Positions 24,964-32,399 of a stretch of DNA of 64,000 bases are shown here, piece after piece (position 1 is the stretch's first letter; each line of letters opens with the position of its first letter). The DNA is from Kribbella capetownensis (lineage in GTDB: Bacteria > Actinomycetota > Actinomycetes > Propionibacteriales > Kribbellaceae), in NCBI RefSeq assembly GCF_004331485.1, contig NZ_SJKD01000004.1, forward strand, positions 1 through 64,000, in the 5' to 3' direction. The notes below the pieces were generated by a model. The model was not told the DNA's origin. It searched no databases and worked only from the letters and a program-made list of their open reading frames with translations. Made by a program: the position numbers and the translations under genes.

Positions 24964-25959
24964 TCAGAACAGCCCACGCTGGCCCAGCCGCTTGGCCAGC
25001 AGGTTGGAGCCGAAGATCAGGACCACGCCGACCACTCCCTTGAACAGGCCGACGGCGGTCGCATAGCTGAACGAACCCTGGGTGATGCCGATGTAGTAGA
25101 CGAAGGTGTCGAAGACGTCGGCGACATCGCGGTTCAGTGATGTGGTCATCAGCCAGATCTGCTCGAAGCCGGAGTCCATCAGGTGGCCCGAGGTCAGGAT
25201 CGCCATCACCACGATCGTCGGCCGGATCGCCGGCAGCGTGATGTGCCAGAACTGCCGCCAACGCCCGGCACCATCGACCCTTGCCGCCTCGTACAGCTGC
25301 GAGTCGACCCCGGCCAGTGCGGCCAGGTAGATGATCGTGCCCCAGCCGGTCTGCTTCCACAGCAACTGCAGCACGATCAGCGGCCGGAACCAGTCGGCCT
25401 GGGCGACGTAGTCGGTCTTCTGCCCGCCAACCAGGCCGTGGATCCAGTTCGCGATCACGCCGAAGTCCACGGAGAAGAGCAGATAGGTCAGCGACGCGAC
25501 GATCGTCCAGGACAGGAAGTGCGGGATGTAGATCAGCGACTGCACAGAGCGCTTCAGCACGCGGAGCCGGAGTTCGTTCAGCATCAGCGCGACGACGATC
25601 GGCGCCGGGAAGACGAAGACTATTGTCAACAATGCGAGCAGCAGAGTGTTGAACATCAACCGGCCGAAGTCCGGTCCGGTGAACAACTCCTGGAAGTGCT
25701 TCAGGCCGACCCACTCACTGCCGGAGTACCCCAGGAACGGCACGTAGTCCTTGAACGCGATGGTCAGGCCGTACATCGGCAGGTACTTGAAGACGACGAA
25801 GTACACCAGACCGGGCAGCAGCAACAGGTAGAGCCAGCGGTAGCGCAACAGGTCCCGCCACAGCGGCACCGGCCGGGGGCGCCGCTTGCGGCGCGGCGCC
25901 TCCGGGGTGGCCTCCGCCGACGGCGGCACCACCTGGCTCGGGACCAGATCGGTGGCCAT
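24964..25959 (-). CDS. lplB: carbohydrate ABC transporter permease, LplB-like
   Basis: A 331-residue permease with an Arg/Lys/Pro-rich cytosolic N-terminus (about 1-40) and six helices. LplB-type signs are PGLVYFVVFKYLPMYGLTIAFKDY, the SVQSLIYIPHFLSWTIVASL segment and the EAA loop YEAARVDGAGRWRQFWHITLPAIRP. It follows the binding-protein gene with a 3-base gap and precedes the LplC-like gene by 9 bases. One Ile is encoded by ATA, rare in this GC-rich setting, within a 13-mer (25621-25633) that recurs in the cytosolic lyase gene. Confidence 0.88.
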   Translation of the reverse strand: MATDLVPSQVVPPSAEATPEAPRRKRRPRPVPLWRDLLRYRWLYLLLLPGLVYFVVFKYLPMYGLTIAFKDYVPFLGYSGSEWVGLKHFQELFTGPDFGRLMFNTLLLALLTIVFVFPAPIVVALMLNELRLRVLKRSVQSLIYIPHFLSWTIVASLTYLLFSVDFGVIANWIHGLVGGQKTDYVAQADWFRPLIVLQLLWKQTGWGTIIYLAALAGVDSQLYEAARVDGAGRWRQFWHITLPAIRPTIVVMAILTSGHLMDSGFEQIWLMTTSLNRDVADVFDTFVYYIGITQGSFSYATAVGLFKGVVGVVLIFGSNLLAKRLGQRGLF

Positions 25960-25962
25960 CTG

Positions 25963-27510
25963 TCAGCCGCCGGCCTTGGCGGCCAGGTCGTTGACCTCCG
26001 TGGCGATCTGCGTGCCGCCGCTGTCGTACCAGCGCTTGATCTGCGCCTTCAGCTGGTCCTCGGTGATCGCACCTGACAGGTACTTGATCCGGGCGTCCGG
26101 GATGATCGTGTCCAGCGTCTGACCCTTCGAGACCGCGGTCGGCGCGACGATGCTGAGTGCGGGGTTGAAGACTGCCGTCTTCAGGTCCTCGTTCATCAGG
26201 ACGTCGAAACTCTCCCGCATCGCCCGGCTGGTCGCGTCGTTCGGCCGCGGCTGGTACGCACCGATGCCGACACCGGCCCGGGTGCCGAGTTGGATGAAGG
26301 CCTTGTCCACGTCGTTCTGGATCGCCTTGACCTTCGGATCGGTCTCGTTGATCGGTACGGCGTACTGTCCGTCGGCCTTGAAGTTGCGGCCTTCGATGCC
26401 GTTGGCCAGCAGGACCGAGCCCTCCTTGGACTCGAGCTTGTCCAGCGTCTGCAGGACCTGGTCGAGTTGCTCATCGGTCCGCACGTGCTGCTTGGAGATC
26501 GCGATCACCATGTTGTAGCCGGTGAACGGGTAGGAGTGCTTCTCGCCGTCCGGACCCTTCAGGTTGCCGACCAGCGTGACCTTGTCGAAGTCCTTCGGGT
26601 TCTTCTCCTTGAACAGGTCGAGCAACTGGGTGGCGCGGACATTGACGTCGATGATCATGCCGCCCTTGCCCTGGACGAACGGGTCGTTCCAGTTCGCGCT
26701 GTCCAAGGTGGCGAAGTCCGGATTGACCAGGCCCTCCTTGACCCACCGACGCAACCACTCGTTGGCAGCCAGGAACTCCGGAGTGTCGAAGCCGGGGACC
26801 AGCTTGCCGTCGCGCTCACCCCACCCGTTCGGTGCGCCGAACCAGGTCTCGACCACGTCGTACGGGCTCGCACTGGCGTAGTTGCCGGGCCACTTCGGGA
26901 TGATCAGGCCGTAGGTGTCCTTCTTGCCGTTCCCGTCCGGGTCGCGCTCGGTGAACGCCTTGGCGATCGCATAGAGGTCGTCGACGCTCTGGGGTTCCTT
27001 GAGCCCGAGTTTGGCCAGCCAGTCCTTGCGGATCACGATGCCCGACCGCAGCAGCGGGCGGTCCCGGTAGATGCCGTAGGTCTTGCCGTTGGTCTGTGAG
27101 TTCTTCGCCCGCTGCTCGTTGTCCGGCTTGAGGTTCGGGTACTTGTCGAGCTTGCCGGTCAGGTCCCAGAACGCGCCGGCCTCGGCCGCCTTGAGGAACG
27201 ACGGGCCCTTCTCGTTCACCACCATCACGTCCGGGATCTTGTCCGAGGCGAACGTGACGTTCGACTTGTCGCCGTACTCGGCGTTCGGCACCCAGGTGAT
27301 CTTGAGCTTCTTGCCGATCTGCTTCTCGACCGCCTGCTGCAGTTCGCCGCCGGGGTCGGGTGCGGTGCCGAACAGTGGCGCCATCACGGTCAGCTCGTCA
27401 CTGGCCGCCTGGCCTTTGCTGTCGTCGCCGCCGGAGCAGGCAGACGCGGCGAGCAGTGCCGTCGAGGCGGCGACTGCGACGGCGAGACGCCGTCGGGAGA
27501 AGATGGTCAT
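25963..27510 (-). CDS. lplA: extracellular sugar-binding lipoprotein, LplA-like
   Basis: A 515-residue solute-binding protein with an n-region SRRR, a hydrophobic core and the lipobox LAASAC (Cys25), so it should be a membrane-anchored lipoprotein. The mature domain has the family 1 pattern IPDVMVVNEKGPSFLKAAEAGAFWDLTGKL. A calcium-loop-like stretch, DPDGNGKKDTYGL, sits near residue 195, as seen in alginate- and Lpl-type binding proteins. It is the second gene of the operon, coupled to the YesL gene by a 4-base overlap. The ligand is inferred to be a pectin-derived oligosaccharide because of the adjacent PL26-like enzymes. Confidence 0.9.
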   Translation of the reverse strand: MTIFSRRRLAVAVAASTALLAASACSGGDDSKGQAASDELTVMAPLFGTAPDPGGELQQAVEKQIGKKLKITWVPNAEYGDKSNVTFASDKIPDVMVVNEKGPSFLKAAEAGAFWDLTGKLDKYPNLKPDNEQRAKNSQTNGKTYGIYRDRPLLRSGIVIRKDWLAKLGLKEPQSVDDLYAIAKAFTERDPDGNGKKDTYGLIIPKWPGNYASASPYDVVETWFGAPNGWGERDGKLVPGFDTPEFLAANEWLRRWVKEGLVNPDFATLDSANWNDPFVQGKGGMIIDVNVRATQLLDLFKEKNPKDFDKVTLVGNLKGPDGEKHSYPFTGYNMVIAISKQHVRTDEQLDQVLQTLDKLESKEGSVLLANGIEGRNFKADGQYAVPINETDPKVKAIQNDVDKAFIQLGTRAGVGIGAYQPRPNDATSRAMRESFDVLMNEDLKTAVFNPALSIVAPTAVSKGQTLDTIIPDARIKYLSGAITEDQLKAQIKRWYDSGGTQIATEVNDLAAKAGG

Positions 27511-28139
27511 GAGTTCCCTTTCAGGTGCAGGCGCGCCTCGTTCTCGGCGAAGAAGCGCAGGCAGAACCAGGTGTTGAGCTGGATCCAGCCGCCGCCGGCC
27601 AGCACGATCCCGAGAACGGGGAACCGGCTGGAGACGTAGGCGATGGACACCGCGACGAACAGCAGGACCAGGGACGAGGCCGGCCGCGCGAGCGCGACCA
27701 ACGATGCCTTGGGCAACAACTCGCGGACCCGGAGGTCGTAGTGCACGGCCATCGGGAGCAGGTAGGCGGCGATCACACCGAGCGCGACCAGGGCTACGAG
27801 GCTGGCCAGCCGGGGGAGTGACGCCTTGGTCCCGAGCGACGCGAAGTACAGGTAGTTGCCGATCAGCAGGACCGCGGCCGCGACCAGTGGGAGTACGACG
27901 AGGCAGCCGCGGCGGAACTCGTGGCGGAACGCCGTACGGAAGGCAGGCAATGCATGAAACGATTCACCGGAAGACCTGCGTCTGGCCAATGAATATGCTG
28001 CGAGCGTCGCCGGGCCGATACCCAGCGCGACACCGCCGACCAGGGTGAAGCCGATCCACAGCGCGTTCAACTTGATCGCCCAGACGACCTCGTCCGCGGC
28101 CTCGTACAGCCGGATCGACCAACCGGTCGCGCTCATCAT
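27507..28139 (-). CDS. YesL/DUF624 family membrane protein
   Basis: A 210-residue protein with five to six hydrophobic segments and the DUF624 features NALWIGFTLVGGVALGIGPATLAAYSLARR near the start and FPVLGIVLAGGGWIQLNTWF near the end. YesL proteins accompany Lpl- and Yes-type sugar transporters in Bacillus and Actinobacteria, but their function is not known; a role in transporter assembly is a common guess. It is the first gene of the lyase operon, with the LacI-controlled promoter about 96 bases upstream. The two adjacent ATG codons at the start leave a choice of one residue. Confidence 0.85.
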   Translation of the reverse strand: MMSATGWSIRLYEAADEVVWAIKLNALWIGFTLVGGVALGIGPATLAAYSLARRRSSGESFHALPAFRTAFRHEFRRGCLVVLPLVAAAVLLIGNYLYFASLGTKASLPRLASLVALVALGVIAAYLLPMAVHYDLRVRELLPKASLVALARPASSLVLLFVAVSIAYVSSRFPVLGIVLAGGGWIQLNTWFCLRFFAENEARLHLKGNS

Positions 28140-28234
28140 GGGCCGCCATCAGGCCGGCGGAAGGCCTTGTCGGGTTGGTGATTCATGCGGGTCCCTGCCT
28201 TGTGACGAGGGTGATTCGGGCGAAAAGTGATGTG

Positions 28235-28264
28235 ACCATATGGTTGAATCGTCTCAATTGTCAA
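28235..28264 (-). promoter_or_regulatory. promoter with LacI operator inside the spacer
   Basis: On the minus strand TTGACA (28259-28264) and TATGGT (28235-28240) are separated by 18 bases. The spacer holds the near-palindrome TTGAGACGATTCAA (28244-28257). A repressor bound there would block polymerase directly. The same 14-mer with one change lies upstream of the LacI gene. Confidence 0.72.
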
Positions 28265-28328
28265 CGGCTGGGAAAGCGTTTGTCGGAGAACGGTCAGGCG
28301 GGGACGTGCGGACTGCTTGAAGTCGCAG

Positions 28329-29039
28329 TCAGGAGCGGGAAATCCGCAGGTTCGCGTACTCGCCGATGAGCGGCGCCATCTGGCGGAAGCCGAGCCGGCC
28401 GCCGGTCAGCGGCTGGTCGTCGTACCACTGGAAACTGACCAGGTCGTTGACCGCGAACGTGATCTCGCCGCGATGGACCGAAAGCCTCAGTTTGTAAGGA
28501 CCTTGGGCGTCCTGGACGCCGGGGATCGGGTCCGCGCCCTGCGCGACGAGGTGGAAGCCGTAGCTCTTGCGCAGGTTGCAGGTGTGGAACGCGCGCTCGG
28601 CCGGCCAGCGACGGCGGAAGTACGAGACGTGGTACGTGTCGAGGTCGCCGTGGTGGTACTGCTCGTACGGGCCGGTCCTCGGCGCGAGGTCGAAGAGATC
28701 CTCGCCGCGGCGGCCCTTCGCGTGGAAGAACAGGATGCAGAGGCCGGGCTCGTGGATCGGCCAGAAGTCCCACTCGACGGTGATGTCCGGCGGGAAGTCC
28801 TCGGGACACCACAGCACGACGTTCGCGTCCTGCCCCTCCTCGGGCGGTCGCGTACTCTCCAGCCGCAGCCGGCCGAGCGGGAACGAGACGGCGCCATCCC
28901 CCTCGAGCCGGAAGCCCTGGAGATCGGCTTCAGACGCGAGAGGATTCTCGTACAGCACCTGCCGCGCTGGGATCTGGACGCCGGGCATCTGCTGCGCTGG
29001 GGTCTGGTCGTCCGGCGTCTGCTGCGTGTGGTCGCTCAT
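28329..29039 (-). CDS. YesU-like DUF1961 protein
   Basis: A 236-residue predicted cytosolic beta-sandwich protein. Its DUF1961 pattern includes NPLASEADLQGFRLEGDG, PPDITVEWDFWPIHEPGLCILFFHAKG, QYHHGDLDTYHVSYFRR and the closing GGRLGFRQMAPLIGEYANLRI. Bacillus YesU, in the rhamnogalacturonan yes cluster, belongs to this family; the biochemical role is not established, but the fold suggests carbohydrate binding or hydrolysis. Its ATG overlaps the LacI stop by 4 bases. The first 25 residues are a Gln/Thr/Pro-rich tail without signal features. Confidence 0.82.
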   Translation of the reverse strand: MSDHTQQTPDDQTPAQQMPGVQIPARQVLYENPLASEADLQGFRLEGDGAVSFPLGRLRLESTRPPEEGQDANVVLWCPEDFPPDITVEWDFWPIHEPGLCILFFHAKGRRGEDLFDLAPRTGPYEQYHHGDLDTYHVSYFRRRWPAERAFHTCNLRKSYGFHLVAQGADPIPGVQDAQGPYKLRLSVHRGEITFAVNDLVSFQWYDDQPLTGGRLGFRQMAPLIGEYANLRISRS

Positions 29040-30055
29040 TTGCCGCGCCGGGTGTGGTCGCTGGACTCGCGGACGATCAGGTCGGGCTGGAAGATCACCT
29101 GCCGGTGCCGGTGCTGCTCGGCCGCCTCGACCTCTTCCTGCAGCAACTCCATCGCCGACCGCCCGAGCATCTCTGCCGGCTGCCGCACCGACGACAGCGG
29201 TACGGCGGCTGCCCGCGCGAAGTCGATGTCGTCGTACCCGACAATCGCCATGTCGCGGGGGACCTGCAGACCGGCGACCGACATCGCCTGCAGGAAGCCG
29301 AGCGCGAGCAGATCGTTGGCCAGGAAGGCGGCGGTCGGCCGGGACCGCGGTGGAAGCGCCGCGATCTTCTCGCCGATCGCGCGGCCCTCCACGACACCCA
29401 TCACGTCGACCTCGTACCGCTGCAACTCGACGTCGTCGGCCCGCTCGACCGTGGCGGCGAACCCAGCCATCCGGTCGGAGACCTGCTGCATGGTGAAAGG
29501 CCCACCGATAAAGGCGATCCGGCGATGTCCGGACTCGATCAGGTGGTTCCCGGCGAGCCGTCCGCCCAGCTGATCATCGACCGACACCGAACAGAACCCG
29601 CGATCCGCGGCACGGTCCACGAGGACGACCGGCGTACCGCGCGAGACCAACGCCGTCAGCCGTGGATCGTTGCTGTCGAACGGTGTGATCAGGATCCCCA
29701 TCACACGCTGCTGCTCGAGCTGGTCGAGATGGTGCCCTTCGCGGACCGGATCGGTCTTGCTGTTGCACAGCATCACCACGGTGTCGTGCTCGTAGGCCAG
29801 CGCTTCGGCGCCCTCGGCAAGGTCGGTGAAGAACGGGTTCGCCACGTCGAGCACGACCAGCCCAACCGTTCGGCTCTTGCCGGCGCGCAGGTGCCGAGCA
29901 GCCTCATTACGCACAAACCCCAGCGCGCGAATGCTGTCCTGCACGCGCTGCCTGGTCGCAGGAGCCACGATCCACGGCCGATTCAGTACGTTGCTGACCG
30001 TCCCGACCGACACACCCGCGCGATGCGCGACCTCTTTGATGCTCGGCGTTGCCAT
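29036..30055 (-). CDS. LacI-family transcriptional regulator
   Basis: A 339-residue LacI/GalR repressor from the ATG at 30055, chosen because GGGGGACG precedes it and the HTH begins at once: TPSIKEVAHRAGVSVGTVSNVLNRP. The hinge helix is ARHLRAGKSRTVGLVV, followed by a periplasmic-binding-protein-like sugar-sensing domain (DVANPFFTDLAEGAEA, VVGYDDIDFARAAAVPLSSVRQ). It very likely controls the YesL-lplABC-lyase operon and itself, since the same 14-bp operator occurs before both. The inducer is presumably a rhamnogalacturonan breakdown product (inference). DUF1961 is co-translated with it. Confidence 0.92.
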   Translation of the reverse strand: MATPSIKEVAHRAGVSVGTVSNVLNRPWIVAPATRQRVQDSIRALGFVRNEAARHLRAGKSRTVGLVVLDVANPFFTDLAEGAEALAYEHDTVVMLCNSKTDPVREGHHLDQLEQQRVMGILITPFDSNDPRLTALVSRGTPVVLVDRAADRGFCSVSVDDQLGGRLAGNHLIESGHRRIAFIGGPFTMQQVSDRMAGFAATVERADDVELQRYEVDVMGVVEGRAIGEKIAALPPRSRPTAAFLANDLLALGFLQAMSVAGLQVPRDMAIVGYDDIDFARAAAVPLSSVRQPAEMLGRSAMELLQEEVEAAEQHRHRQVIFQPDLIVRESSDHTRRGK

Positions 30056-30109
30056 CGTCCCCCGGTCGCGGCCGTAGATCCTCGTCCCAGCCACTCTATC
30101 CACCCCACA

Positions 30110-30123
30110 TTGAATCGTCTAAA
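30110..30123. promoter_or_regulatory. LacI operator upstream of the regulator gene
   Basis: TTGAATCGTCTAAA differs by one base from TTGAATCGTCTCAA at 28244-28257. It lies 55 bases before the LacI start, next to a possible minus-strand -10 (TAGAGT), consistent with autoregulation. Confidence 0.68.
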
Positions 30124-30164
30124 TCCTCACCTCAGCCCCCGCAACGAAGACCACCCCCTCGGCT

Positions 30165-30252
30165 GGAAGGACACCGCTACGCCGCAGCTGCTCTTGTGGC
30201 CGCCTCCGGCGGCGAGCCGCACACCGGTCACACGCGCGAGGTGATCGGCGGA
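30165..30252 (+). repeat. direct repeat copy A
   Basis: Starts GGAAGGACACCGCT and ends GGTGATCGGCGGA. By hand alignment about 75 of 88 positions equal copy B at 30481-30569, which has one extra A near its start. It contains the hairpin GCCGCC-TCC-GGCGGC. Confidence 0.7.
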
Positions 30253-30318
30253 TGCACTGCCGGTTGGACGGGAGAGGACGCCGGCTTGTGGTGGCTGCCC
30301 TCTGGCCGGGCGTCGTAC

Positions 30319-30337
30319 CTAAGGACAGGAGGTAGTC
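30319..30337 (+). repeat. 19-bp inverted repeat, left arm
   Basis: CTAAGGACAGGAGGTAGTC; its exact reverse complement is at 30392-30410, leaving a 54-base middle. The arm length and perfection suggest mobile-element ends or an extended RNA hairpin. Confidence 0.8.
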
Positions 30338-30391
30338 CAAGAATCTGGGTCTCGGCTCGGCCCGGTGAGCGGGCGGCGGCGACTCGTCGTC

Positions 30392-30410
30392 GACTACCTC
30401 CTGTCCTTAG
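30392..30410 (-). repeat. 19-bp inverted repeat, right arm
   Basis: Exact reverse complement of 30319-30337. Confidence 0.8.
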
Positions 30411-30480
30411 CTCCAGCTAGGCCGTCGGACGTGCCAGCGGACAGCTGCGGGCGAGCCGATCGGAGACCTACCGTCGGTCG

Positions 30481-30569
30481 GGAAAGGACACCGCTCCCCG
30501 GCGGCTGCCTTTCTGGCCGCCTTCGGCGGCGGGCCGCGCACCGGTTACATGCGCGAGGTGTTCGGCGGA
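30481..30569 (+). repeat. direct repeat copy B
   Basis: Starts GGAAAGGACACCGCT and ends GGTGTTCGGCGGA. It contains the hairpin GCCGCC-TTC-GGCGGC, which can also be drawn as a C(UUCG)G tetraloop. In one frame both copies encode similar peptides (KGHR/EGHR ... GYMREVFGG/GHTREVIGG). Confidence 0.7.
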
Positions 30570-30640
30570 CAACACGGGCCGGCGCGATGCTATCCAATCC
30601 ATGGTGGCGGGGTTATGTGACTCGTGGGTAACGTAAGCGC

Positions 30641-31102
30641 ATGGCGAGTCGGGTGTTGGGGATGTGGGAGCGGTTGCGGGGGCTGCCGGGTGGGGAGCGG
30701 GTGTTTTCGCGGGCGTTCACGTGGCGGGCGCCGTACTTTCGGTCGATTCGGCCGCGGTTCGTGCAGGTGAGTCCCAACTACGCGGCGCTGGTGTTGCCGA
30801 AGCGGCGGGCGGTGCAGAACCACATCGGTACGGTGCATGCGATTGCCGTGTGTAACGGTCTCGAGGCGGCGATGGGGGCGTTGGCGGAGGCGACCGTTCC
30901 GGTGGGGAAACGCTGGCTGCCGAAGGGCATGGAGGTTGCGTACCTGGCCAAGTCGACGTCCGATCTGACCTGCTCGGCTGAGACGGATCCGGACGCTTGG
31001 ACGGCAGGGCCGGATGTGCCGGTGCGGGTCCAGGCGACGCGGGACGACGGCACAGTTGTTGTCCAGGGCACCATCCACCTCTGGGTGACGGACCGGAAGT
31101 AA
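30641..31102 (+). CDS. hot-dog fold DUF4442 protein
   Basis: A 153-residue single-domain protein of the DUF4442/YiiD-like hot-dog group, related to acyl-CoA thioesterases. Characteristic stretches are RAPYFRSIRPRFVQVSPNYAALVLP followed by RRAVQNHIGTVHAIAVCNGLEAAMG, and PKGMEVAYLAKSTSDL. It would be cytosolic and might hydrolyse or bind acyl thioesters; the substrate is unknown. TAACGT ends 6 bases before the ATG and no good ribosome-binding site is present, so a leaderless message is plausible. The last 20 bases, including the stop, are tandemly duplicated just downstream. Confidence 0.82.
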   Translation: MASRVLGMWERLRGLPGGERVFSRAFTWRAPYFRSIRPRFVQVSPNYAALVLPKRRAVQNHIGTVHAIAVCNGLEAAMGALAEATVPVGKRWLPKGMEVAYLAKSTSDLTCSAETDPDAWTAGPDVPVRVQATRDDGTVVVQGTIHLWVTDRK

Positions 31103-31123
31103 TGGTGACGGACCGGAGGTAAT
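31084..31123 (+). repeat. 20-bp tandem duplication over the stop codon
   Basis: GGTGACGGACCGGAAGTAAT at 31084-31103 is followed at once by a copy with one change at 31104-31123. The first copy encodes the C-terminal VTDRK and stop; the second is untranslated. Confidence 0.85.
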
Positions 31124-31165
31124 AGTGAGCAGCCCGCCGAGGGCTCACGTAGGGTCTTCGGCGTG

Positions 31166-32323
31166 ATGGATGCGCTGCGGGTGGTGGATGTTTCCGAGGC
31201 TGATCTGGACTCGGTGTGGGAGGTCCGGCTGCGGTCGTTCGGGCCGGGTGGGGACAAGGACGAGTGGCGCAAGGATGCGCTGCGGTTCATCGAGGACGGC
31301 CGGTACGTCGGAGTGGCCGACGGGGCCGTGGTCGTCGCGGCGGCCCGGATCTGGCCCTTCCAGCAGTGGTGGGGCGGCCGACGGGTCCCGATGGCCGGTA
31401 TCGCGGGCGTGGTGGTGTCGCCGGAGTACCGCGGTCGCGGAGTCGGCAGCATGCTGATGCGCGGGGTGCTGCAGCGCAGTGTCGAGATGGGCTGTCCGCT
31501 GTCCGGGCTCTATCCGGCGACGACTGTGCTCTATCGGCATCTGGGATACGAGTTCGGCGGCGGTCGCTACAAGTTCTCCTTCCAGTCCTCCGACCTGCGG
31601 TCACTCGGCGGGAAGGGTGTGACGCTGCGGAAGGCCGGGCGGGAGGATGCTCAGCTGGTCATCGACCTGGCCAGCAAGGTGCATGAGGGCCGCCGATCCA
31701 ACGGTCCGCTGATCTGGCCGCTCGCCCAGGTGGAGTCCTGGCTGGAGGACGAGACCAACTTCGCGTACGTCGCCGACGACGGTTTCGTCGTCTACAACTG
31801 GTCCGAGCAGAACCTGTCCGTCGACGAACTGATCGCCGGGTCCGAGGAGACCACGCGGGCGTTGTGGACGACGGTCGGATCCGGTGCGTCGATCGCCCGC
31901 ACGGTGCACGCGTACACCCCGCCGACCGATCCGATCAACCTGATGGCCGAGCACGAAGCGGACTCCACCGCGAACGTCTCGCGCTGGATGCTCAGGCTGC
32001 TCGACGCCCCGGCCGCGATCGCGGCGCGCGGGTTCGCGTCCGGTGCAGCCCTGGAGGTCGACGTGCGGATCGACGACCCCGACCTGCCGGCGAACACGGC
32101 CGACTGGCACCTGTCCGTTGCCGACGGCTCCGGCAGTCTCACGTCTGCACAGCAGTCTGGTGACGCACTGCGCCTCGGCCCGCGTGGACTGGCTGCTCTG
32201 TACGCCGGTACGCCGCTCAACACCCTGCGATCGGCGGGATTGGCCACGGGCCCAAGCACTGCCGATCAAGCCATCGACACGGCCTTCGGCGGCCCCACGG
32301 CGTACATGCTCGACTTCTTCTGA
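31166..32323 (+). CDS. Eis-like GNAT acetyltransferase
   Basis: A 385-residue protein of the Eis family: an N-terminal GNAT domain, a second degenerate GNAT-like domain and a C-terminal sterol-carrier-like domain. The acetyl-CoA loop is VVVSPEYRGRGVGSMLM, with LYPATTVLYRHLGYEFGGG after it. The chain ends PTAYMLDFF; in Eis the C-terminal carboxylate of the last Phe takes part in catalysis, so this ending is diagnostic. Eis enzymes acetylate amines such as aminoglycosides or lysines. The natural substrate here is not known. ATG at 31166 or the GTG one codon earlier can start it. Confidence 0.88.
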   Translation: MDALRVVDVSEADLDSVWEVRLRSFGPGGDKDEWRKDALRFIEDGRYVGVADGAVVVAAARIWPFQQWWGGRRVPMAGIAGVVVSPEYRGRGVGSMLMRGVLQRSVEMGCPLSGLYPATTVLYRHLGYEFGGGRYKFSFQSSDLRSLGGKGVTLRKAGREDAQLVIDLASKVHEGRRSNGPLIWPLAQVESWLEDETNFAYVADDGFVVYNWSEQNLSVDELIAGSEETTRALWTTVGSGASIARTVHAYTPPTDPINLMAEHEADSTANVSRWMLRLLDAPAAIAARGFASGAALEVDVRIDDPDLPANTADWHLSVADGSGSLTSAQQSGDALRLGPRGLAALYAGTPLNTLRSAGLATGPSTADQAIDTAFGGPTAYMLDFF

Positions 32324-32374
32324 GGCGCGGCGGCGCGTCGATTTCCGGGGCCTCGCGGGCGGCCGTTAGGGTTG

Positions 32375-32390
32375 TCGAACAAACGTTCGG
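32375..32390. promoter_or_regulatory. LexA (SOS) box of ruvCAB
   Basis: TCGAACAAACGTTCGG fits the actinobacterial LexA palindrome TCGAAC-N4-GTTCGA at 15 of 16 positions, counting the spacer as free. It ends 9 bases before the ruvC ATG, overlapping the GGAGGT ribosome-binding site, so it is well placed for SOS control. Confidence 0.82.
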
Positions 32391-32399
32391 AGGTGGTCC

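Larger units (their letters stand above)
30124..30640. other. 517-bp stretch without recognised gene, holding repeats
   Basis: No frame has convincing protein features. The stretch contains an 88-base segment repeated imperfectly (30165-30252 and 30481-30569) and a perfect 19-bp inverted repeat between the copies. Both long copies include a GCCGCC...GGCGGC hairpin. It separates the rhamnogalacturonan locus from the conserved recombination and secretion genes and may be a decayed mobile element or structured RNA. Confidence 0.5.

Noticed and set aside
30124..30640. CRISPR array
   Set aside because: Only two long imperfect copies and one inverted pair exist, with no regular short repeats or spacers and no cas genes.
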